Shown piece after piece: positions 6,048 to 10,797 of a stretch of DNA of 10,797 nt. The stretch lies in contig SLIH01000449.1 in the NCBI GenBank assembly GCA_007135745.1, positions 1 through 10,797 of the forward strand, in the 5' to 3' direction. Both the position numbers and the translations under genes were made by a program. The notes beneath the pieces are model-generated. The model did not search any database and was not told where the DNA came from. It saw nothing but the letters and a program-made list of their open reading frames with translations. The DNA comes from Halomonas sp. Its GTDB lineage: Bacteria > Pseudomonadota > Gammaproteobacteria > Pseudomonadales > Oleiphilaceae. The first letter of the stretch is position 1. Each line of letters begins with the position of its first letter.

Positions 6048-6935
6048 ATGGCTGAACACTCCCCTGAATCACCCTGCGCGGTGAGTTTCCCGTTGCCCTG
6101 GGGCAGCCTTCGCGGGCTGGCCTGGGGTAATCCCGACGCCCCCATGATCCTGGCCGTTCACGGCTGGCTGGACAATGCGGCCAGTTTCAATGAGCTGGCG
6201 CCGATGCTGGCGCATGAGTGGTATCTGGTCGCGCTGGATCTGCCCGGTCATGGGGCATCGGATCACCGCCCGGCCGGCGAAACCTATGAGCTGCTTGACC
6301 ATGTGCGCGACATTGCAGTGCTTCTGAGTCAGCAGCAGCGCGAAGGGATTACCTTTGTTGGTCATTCCCTGGGCGGTATTCTCGGGGCTCTGCTGGCCGC
6401 TGCCTGCCCGGAACGAGTAGGGCGTCTTGTGATGATTGACAGCCTGGGGCCCGTGGTCGGTCGTGCCGAGGATTTTCCGGGTCAATTGGGAAAGGCCCTG
6501 CGCAAGATAACCCGTGGCGCTCGGGGCGAAGCCCCCGTTTACGGCAGCCCTGAGGAGGCCGTTGAGGCCCGCCTTGGTGGCCGGATTCCACTCTCGCGCG
6601 CGGCCGCAGAGCATATCGTCCCACGTAACCTGATCCAGGACGGCCAGCGCTGGGTCTGGCGCACAGACCCCCGCCTGCGTTACCCCTCCATGCACCGCCT
6701 CGAGGAGGAGGAGGTGCTGGCAATGTTCCGGGCCATCCAGTGCCCCGTTCTGGTCGCCAAGGCCTGTCAGGGGCTTATGGACTTTATGGGTGAGATCATA
6801 CAGCCGCGTTTTGAAGCCCTCGCAGACGGCAGTCTTTGTGCGTTCGAGGGCGGTCACCATTTCCACCTCGATGGGGATGTTGTCGGGCTGGCGGAGGAAA
6901 TAAAACGCTGGCTGGACGGCGCGGACCTGGACTGA
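6048..6935 (+). CDS. Alpha/beta-fold hydrolase (substrate unknown)
   Basis: A 295-residue alpha/beta hydrolase without a signal peptide, so probably cytoplasmic. The oxyanion-hole motif VHGWLDNAASF is at 37-47, the nucleophile elbow GHSLGG at 105-110 with Ser107, and a likely catalytic His270 in EGGHHFHLD. The acid is less clear: the usual position after strand 7 reads VLVAKACQGLMD, where only Asp245 is available a little late, and Asp131 after strand 6 (MIDSLGP) is an alternative. The HGWLDNAASF motif is typical of the serine-hydrolase-like (SERHL) branch. No Shine-Dalgarno is visible; the start lies 2 bases after the pilZ stop, pointing to translational coupling. In pseudomonads tatD occupies this position after pilZ. 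It could be an esterase, thioesterase or other hydrolase; the sequence does not decide. Confidence 0.9.
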   Translation: MAEHSPESPCAVSFPLPWGSLRGLAWGNPDAPMILAVHGWLDNAASFNELAPMLAHEWYLVALDLPGHGASDHRPAGETYELLDHVRDIAVLLSQQQREGITFVGHSLGGILGALLAAACPERVGRLVMIDSLGPVVGRAEDFPGQLGKALRKITRGARGEAPVYGSPEEAVEARLGGRIPLSRAAAEHIVPRNLIQDGQRWVWRTDPRLRYPSMHRLEEEEVLAMFRAIQCPVLVAKACQGLMDFMGEIIQPRFEALADGSLCAFEGGHHFHLDGDVVGLAEEIKRWLDGADLD

Positions 6936-7056
6936 TTCACTTTTCCCTGGCCCCGGCAATTGCACCCTTCGGTAACACTCAATAATCTATGGGGTTGGGC
7001 GGTAGAACTTGCGCCAGATTCCCGAACGAAAATTCTAAAAGAGCGAATAGCATAAT

Positions 7057-7971
7057 ATGGTGCATGGATTTGCGAAGTGGTCGTTTTTAGTCGTCCTGGT
7101 CGCGCTGTTTGCGAGCAAGGTCCTGGCTCGCGAGGTGGATATCGGGCTGCCACCATTCCCACAGGGTGTGATTGAAAAGTCGGAGGAAGTCGAGGACCAG
7201 AGTGTTCGCATCTTCACCAGCTTTGTGCGGGAAGTGCAGGGCGAAGTTCGGGCCAATGATGAAATCAGGCGTTCCCTCTCCGGGGTCCGGCGAATGGTCG
7301 GTGTTGACCGTCAATACCGCGTCGAAGACGTGGCAGATCATTACCGTGCGCAATTGAAGGAACGCGAGGCCAACATTCTCTATGAATGCGAAGGCCGCAG
7401 TTGTGGCAGCAGCAACGTCTGGGCGAATCAGGTGTTCGGAGAGCGGAGCCTTTACGGTCGGGATGAACAGCAGACCTATATCGTCTCCGGCTGGCGGGAT
7501 TCATTCAACCGCATTCAGCTCAACACAATCTACATCATTCAGCGCAGCAACCGTCAGATCTATGCCTACGAGCAGGCGTTCCGCCTGCCCGAGGGCGAGA
7601 CACTCTCGGGTGTGGACCTGGACGCCCGCAGGGTCTTTGGCCCCGTGGTAATCCGCTGGGAAAATCCGGATTCGCCTTCAATGCGCGCCGGTTCCGAGGA
7701 CTACAGGCGCGTGATCGAACTGGCCAATGACCACGAGGGGGGCACTCTTTACCTGGTTGGGTTCTCGCCCCTCGACGAGGGACGTTTCAGTGAAGTTATG
7801 GATCAGACCGAACGCGCCGTGGGCGTACTCAGGAATGTTCTTAATGACCGGGGTATCAGCAATGATCGAATGGAGTCCCTGATTGTTGGCCCCCTGGTGC
7901 CGACGGCCGAGGCGGGTCGTGTCGGACGGCGCATTGAAGTCATGCTCGTTCACGAGGAAGACAATGACTGA
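7057..7971 (+). CDS. Exported DUF4892 protein with OmpA-like C-terminal region
   Basis: A 304-residue protein with a Sec signal peptide (hydrophobic 9-20, likely cut after KVLA at 24), probably periplasmic. The body resembles DUF4892: CEGRSCGSSNVWANQVFG at 111-128, with Cys111 and Cys116 able to form a disulfide, is the most distinctive stretch. Residues about 216-298 look like a worn OmpA-C domain: LYLVGFSPL (231-239) stands where VxGHTD is usual, then a helix TERAVGVLRNVLNDRGI, then VGRRIEVML (289-297) where NRRVE is usual. Function is unknown; envelope location is inferred. The ATG at 7057 gives a good signal peptide but has no strong Shine-Dalgarno (AAGAG, 13 bases away). The 121 bases before it hold no clear terminator; CATAAT (7051-7056) touches the ATG and is too close to be a -10 unless the start is later. 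Its stop overlaps the patatin start. Confidence 0.85.
   Translation: MVHGFAKWSFLVVLVALFASKVLAREVDIGLPPFPQGVIEKSEEVEDQSVRIFTSFVREVQGEVRANDEIRRSLSGVRRMVGVDRQYRVEDVADHYRAQLKEREANILYECEGRSCGSSNVWANQVFGERSLYGRDEQQTYIVSGWRDSFNRIQLNTIYIIQRSNRQIYAYEQAFRLPEGETLSGVDLDARRVFGPVVIRWENPDSPSMRAGSEDYRRVIELANDHEGGTLYLVGFSPLDEGRFSEVMDQTERAVGVLRNVLNDRGISNDRMESLIVGPLVPTAEAGRVGRRIEVMLVHEEDND
7954..7960 (+). promoter_or_regulatory. Ribosome binding site that decides the patatin start
   Basis: GAGGAAG precedes the ATG at 7964, with AGGA ending 5 bases before it. The same frame opens earlier at a TTG (7883), but that would add 27 residues unlike the family and overlap DUF4892 deeply, so 7964 is preferred. Confidence 0.7.
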
Positions 7972-9154
7972 ACGGAAAAGGAAGAAACGGGCCAAGGGAA
8001 AGCCCGGGGAAGGAAAAACCGTAGCCCTGGTCCTGGGCAGTGGTGGAGCGCGGGGTTACGCCCACATTGGCGTAATCGAAGTGCTCGAAGAGCAGGGTTA
8101 TGAGGTTGTCGCCATCTCTGGAGCCAGTATGGGGGCGCTTATTGGTGGCATCTATGCAGCGGGGAAACTCCAGGACTACAAGGACTGGGTTACCCGACTG
8201 GATCAGTTTGCTCTGCTCAAGCTGCTGGATTTTTCCCTTGGTTCGCCGGGGGCCATCAAGGGCGAAAAGGTATTTGGGGTGGTCAACGAAATGCTCGGCG
8301 ATACCCATATCGAGGATCTGCCCATTCCGTATACCGCTGTCGCAACGGACCTGCTCGCCCATAAGGAGGTCTGGTTTCAGGAAGGCCTGCTGCGCGAAGC
8401 TATTCGCGCCTCTGCTGCCATCCCCAGTGTACTGACGCCCGTCATGATGCATGGACGTGTGCTGGTGGATGGCGGACTGCTCAACCCATTGCCCATTATT
8501 CCCACCGTAGCCGCGCACGCGGATATGATTATTGCCGTCAATCTCAGTGGCTATGATCGCAAATACCGCCACCTGCCGCCTCTGGATCGCTGGCACGAGG
8601 AGGAAGAGGAAACCAGAAAAGCCTCCCATGGCGGTGGGCAGAGTAGCAAACAGGGCGATGAGCCGGTGGATCCCGAGAAGGACAGCGACGCCAGTCCGGA
8701 AGAATGGCTGGATAAGATTAAGCAGAGAGCAGCCCAATGGTTTGACTGGGATAGTGGCGGCAGTGACCGGTCGGGTTCCGCACAAAGCGTTTCCAGTGAG
8801 GAAGAGGCACTGGCTCGCGCCCAGGCCAGGGAAGCGATGAGGCTCGCGAAAAAACAGAAGAAAGAGAACGAGGGTGGCGCTCACCCGGTCAACCTGCAGG
8901 AACTGGGGCTGGGCAAGTTTGACGTCATGAACCTGGCCGTGGAGGCCATGCAGTATTCATTGACCCGTTATAAGCTCGCCGGTTATCCGCCGGACGTGGT
9001 GATCAATTTTCCCAAGCATGTCTGTCGGACCTTCGACTATCATCGCGCCCCGGAATTGATTCAGCTCGGGCGCATGCTCGCGGAAGATGCCCTGGAGGAA
9101 TATCACAGCGAGGGGTATATGGATTCCGCCTCACCAACCGCGATCCGGAGCTGA
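7964..9154 (+). CDS. Patatin-like phospholipase (RssA-like) with charged insertion
   Basis: A 396-residue patatin-family lipid hydrolase using a Ser-Asp dyad. After a strongly basic N-terminus (Lys/Arg 4-18), which may favour contact with acidic membranes, the oxyanion loop GSGGARG is at 25-31, the nucleophile Ser55 lies in GASMG (53-57) and the catalytic Asp169 in the DGG motif (169-171). Similar short bacterial patatins (RssA type) are about 300 residues. The extra length lies at about 200-308, a hydrophilic stretch rich in Glu, Lys, Ser and Gln with an amphipathic piece EEWLDKIKQRAAQWFDW (246-262), before the fold resumes at VNLQELGLGKFDVMNLAVE. No signal peptide is seen, so it is probably cytoplasmic or membrane-associated. 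It overlaps the DUF4892 stop by 8 bases, so the two genes are likely co-translated. Substrate unknown. Confidence 0.92.
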   Translation: MTERKRKKRAKGKPGEGKTVALVLGSGGARGYAHIGVIEVLEEQGYEVVAISGASMGALIGGIYAAGKLQDYKDWVTRLDQFALLKLLDFSLGSPGAIKGEKVFGVVNEMLGDTHIEDLPIPYTAVATDLLAHKEVWFQEGLLREAIRASAAIPSVLTPVMMHGRVLVDGGLLNPLPIIPTVAAHADMIIAVNLSGYDRKYRHLPPLDRWHEEEEETRKASHGGGQSSKQGDEPVDPEKDSDASPEEWLDKIKQRAAQWFDWDSGGSDRSGSAQSVSSEEEALARAQAREAMRLAKKQKKENEGGAHPVNLQELGLGKFDVMNLAVEAMQYSLTRYKLAGYPPDVVINFPKHVCRTFDYHRAPELIQLGRMLAEDALEEYHSEGYMDSASPTAIRS

Positions 9155-9183
9155 CCGGGCATGGGGTTTTGCCTCAAAATCGT

Positions 9184-9189
9184 TATACT
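9184..9189 (+). promoter_or_regulatory. Candidate -10 element for prmB-aroC
   Basis: TATACT lies 36 bases before the prmB start in the 71-base gap after the patatin gene, and matches the -10 consensus at five of six positions. No good -35 is found 16-18 bases upstream (the bases there read CATGGGGT). The gap contains no terminator hairpin, so read-through from the patatin gene is also possible. Confidence 0.35.
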
Positions 9190-9225
9190 GTCCGCCCTGC
9201 ATCTGGAGGACACCGAGGATAACTG

Positions 9226-10143
9226 ATGAACGCGCCCGAACCGGAAGCCCGGCAGAATCTGATCCAGGATCTGGAAACCCTCAGGGATTGGCTGCGATAT
9301 GCCGTTTCACGCTTTTCGGAAGCGGATGTCTACTGCGGTCACGGGACCGACAACCATTGGGATGAGGCCGTTCACCTCCTCATCCAGAGTCTTTTCCTGC
9401 CCATGGATGACAATATCCACTTCCTTGATGCAAAACTCACCCGCGATGAGCGCGAACGGGTACTCTGGCGTATCGAGCGGCGTGTGGAACAGCGGGTGCC
9501 GGTGCCCTACCTGACCGGGGAGGCCTGGTTTATGGGCCTGCCTTTCTATGTGGATGATCGGGTGTTGATCCCGCGCTCCCCGCTGGCGGAATTTCTTGAG
9601 GAAGAAGGTGAGCCCTGGCTGCACGAACGCCCGGTCTATCGCATACTCGACCTCTGTACCGGCAGCGGTTGCATCGGCATTGCCGCAGCGCATCAGTTTC
9701 CGGATGCTCAGGTTGACCTGGCGGATGTCTCCACCGGTGCGCTCGAGGTGGCACGGCAGAATATTCAGCGTTACGGAATGGGTGATCGGGTCCGCGCCAT
9801 CTATTCGGATGTTTTCGATGATCTCAGTGAACGCTATGATCTGATCATTACCAATCCGCCTTACGTGGATGCGGACGATCTGGCGGCCATGCCGCCGGAA
9901 TACCGCCATGAGCCGGCGCTGGGGTTGGCTGCCGGTGATGACGGCCTTGCGGTCATTCGCCGTATTCTGGACGAGGCGCACCAGTACCTTACTCCAGAAG
10001 GCCTGCTCGTGGGCGAAGTGGGGAACAGCCAGGAAGCCCTTGAGACAGCCTTCCCCGAGGTCCCCTTTACCTGGATTGAATTTGAGCGCGGTGGGCATGG
10101 GGTTTTTCTGCTGGAAGCGGCGGATCTTGCACGGCTTCGATAG
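9226..10143 (+). CDS. prmB: 50S ribosomal protein L3 glutamine N5-methyltransferase
   Basis: PrmB uses S-adenosylmethionine to methylate a glutamine side chain of ribosomal protein L3 (Gln150 in E. coli). The 305-residue length is normal. Motif I for cofactor binding is ILDLCTGSGCIGIA (140-153), where CTGSG is typical of PrmB rather than PrmC. The substrate-glutamine motif is NPPY (210-213), followed by VDADDLAAMPPEYRHEP and ALGLAAGDDGL, both family hallmarks. The N-terminal helical domain (1-100) includes the HNH-like stretch GHGTDNHWDEA. A GAGG lies 7 bases before the ATG. It precedes aroC by 33 bases; prmB-aroC adjacency is also found in E. coli, and co-transcription is likely. Confidence 0.95.
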   Translation: MNAPEPEARQNLIQDLETLRDWLRYAVSRFSEADVYCGHGTDNHWDEAVHLLIQSLFLPMDDNIHFLDAKLTRDERERVLWRIERRVEQRVPVPYLTGEAWFMGLPFYVDDRVLIPRSPLAEFLEEEGEPWLHERPVYRILDLCTGSGCIGIAAAHQFPDAQVDLADVSTGALEVARQNIQRYGMGDRVRAIYSDVFDDLSERYDLIITNPPYVDADDLAAMPPEYRHEPALGLAAGDDGLAVIRRILDEAHQYLTPEGLLVGEVGNSQEALETAFPEVPFTWIEFERGGHGVFLLEAADLARLR

Positions 10144-10176
10144 CACCCTGGACGAACGGAACAGACGGGACGGATT

Positions 10177-10797
10177 ATGTCAGGCAACTCATTCGGAAAG
10201 CTTTTTACGGTCACCACCTTTGGTGAGAGTCATGGTCCCGCTCTGGGCTGTATTGTCGATGGCTGCCCCCCCGGTGTGCCCCTGAGCGAGGAGATCATCC
10301 AGCGCCAGCTTGATCGTCGCCGCCCGGGAACGTCCCGTCACACCACCCAGCGCAACGAGCCTGATCAGGTGCGGATTCTTTCCGGCGTGTTTGAAGGCGT
10401 CAGCACCGGCGTGCCCATCGGGCTGCTGATTGAGAACACCGACCAGCGTTCCAAAGACTACTCGAAGATCAAGGACCAGTTCCGTCCCGCCCATGCTGAC
10501 TACACCTATCAACACAAGTACGGCATCCGGGATTACCGCGGGGGAGGGCGCTCCTCCGCCCGGGAAACCGCCATGCGCGTGGCAGCGGGGGCTGTCGCGA
10601 GGGAATTCCTGAGCAGCAAGGGCATTGAGATCAAGGGCTGCATGACCCAGCTCGGGCCCATTGAGCTGGCGATCGAGGACTGGTCCGCTGTGGATACCAA
10701 CCCCTTCTTCTGCGCGGAACCGGAGCGCGTACCCGAGCTGGAATCCTTTATGGACAAACTGCGCAAGGAAGGCGATTCGGTCGGTGCAAGAATCACC
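10177..10797 (+). CDS. aroC: Chorismate synthase, N-terminal part (3' end outside window)
   Basis: AroC makes chorismate from 5-enolpyruvylshikimate 3-phosphate, the last step of the shikimate pathway, with reduced FMN as cofactor. The window holds 207 codons of a protein usually about 360 residues long. Family signatures are clear: [15 protein letters not shown] near the start with His19, the [17 protein letters not shown] region with its FMN/substrate-binding Arg residues (48-64), and [19 protein letters not shown] (about 119-137). The reading frame is open to the last base with no defect. The ATG at 10177 has GGGA 6 bases upstream and gives the standard N-terminus [10 protein letters not shown]. 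Confidence 0.97.
   Translation, partial: MSGNSFGKLFTVTTFGESHGPALGCIVDGCPPGVPLSEEIIQRQLDRRRPGTSRHTTQRNEPDQVRILSGVFEGVSTGVPIGLLIENTDQRSKDYSKIKDQFRPAHADYTYQHKYGIRDYRGGGRSSARETAMRVAAGAVAREFLSSKGIEIKGCMTQLGPIELAIEDWSAVDTNPFFCAEPERVPELESFMDKLRKEGDSVGARIT

Noticed and set aside
6069..6965. 298-codon minus-strand frame opposite the alpha/beta hydrolase
   Set aside because: The plus strand carries an intact GHSLGG hydrolase over the same bases; the antisense frame shows no motif or ribosome binding site.
7009..7038. TTGCGC followed by TTCTAA as a promoter for the DUF4892 gene
   Set aside because: Both hexamers are weak matches at 18-base spacing; not strong enough to list.
7883..7963. Upstream TTG extension of the patatin gene
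   Set aside because: It would add 27 residues that do not fit the family and overlap DUF4892 by 89 bases; the ATG at 7964 has a good ribosome binding site.
7940..8884. 314-codon minus-strand frame opposite the patatin
   Set aside because: It mirrors the patatin gene with its GASMG and DGG motifs; no independent evidence for the antisense product.
9307..10146. 279-codon minus-strand frame opposite prmB
   Set aside because: prmB is unmistakable on the plus strand (CTGSG, NPPY); the antisense frame is a by-product.

Overview
The window reads as an ordinary chromosomal segment of a moderately GC-rich marine gammaproteobacterium, most likely Marinobacter or a close relative. This placement is inferred from the character of the proteins (PilZ, HolB, TgpA and PrmB all look Pseudomonas/Marinobacter-like) and was not tested by any search. 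There are ten complete or partial genes that I can name or describe, plus one secreted protein I do not recognise. I see no tRNA, rRNA, CRISPR array, insertion sequence or phage gene.

Layout, left to right. (1) 1-573: the 3' end of a gene for an acidic, glycine- and methionine-rich protein (tentatively DUF6160/FilA-like), closed by a strong intrinsic terminator at 599-627. (2) 783-1415, minus strand: a small exported protein of unknown function. (3) 1416-1534: a short divergent promoter region containing a 7-bp inverted repeat that carries the candidate -35 boxes of both directions. (4) 1535-6935, plus strand: a tightly packed run of five genes: DUF58 protein, TgpA-type transglutaminase, holB, pilZ and an alpha/beta hydrolase. 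The first three overlap by a few bases and the last two are 35 and 2 bases from their upstream neighbours. (5) 7057-9154: a secreted DUF4892 protein whose stop overlaps the start of a patatin-like phospholipase. (6) 9226-10797: prmB followed by the first 207 codons of aroC, which runs off the window.

How the genes fit together. DUF58 and TgpA proteins are common partners, usually with a MoxR ATPase; here no moxR is present on the DUF58 side, where a divergent promoter region lies instead. holB-pilZ is a conserved pair in pseudomonads, normally preceded by tmk and followed by tatD; neither is visible in those positions here. prmB-aroC is also a familiar pair. The stretch therefore looks like three conserved modules (envelope transglutaminase, clamp loader plus type IV pilus, translation plus aromatic biosynthesis) joined in a lineage-specific order.

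I did not find a convincing new multi-gene system. The points most worth a second look are the unrecognised exported protein, the roughly 110-residue charged insertion in the patatin, the OmpA-like C-terminus of the DUF4892 protein, the missing moxR, and the nested palindromes at 573-655.
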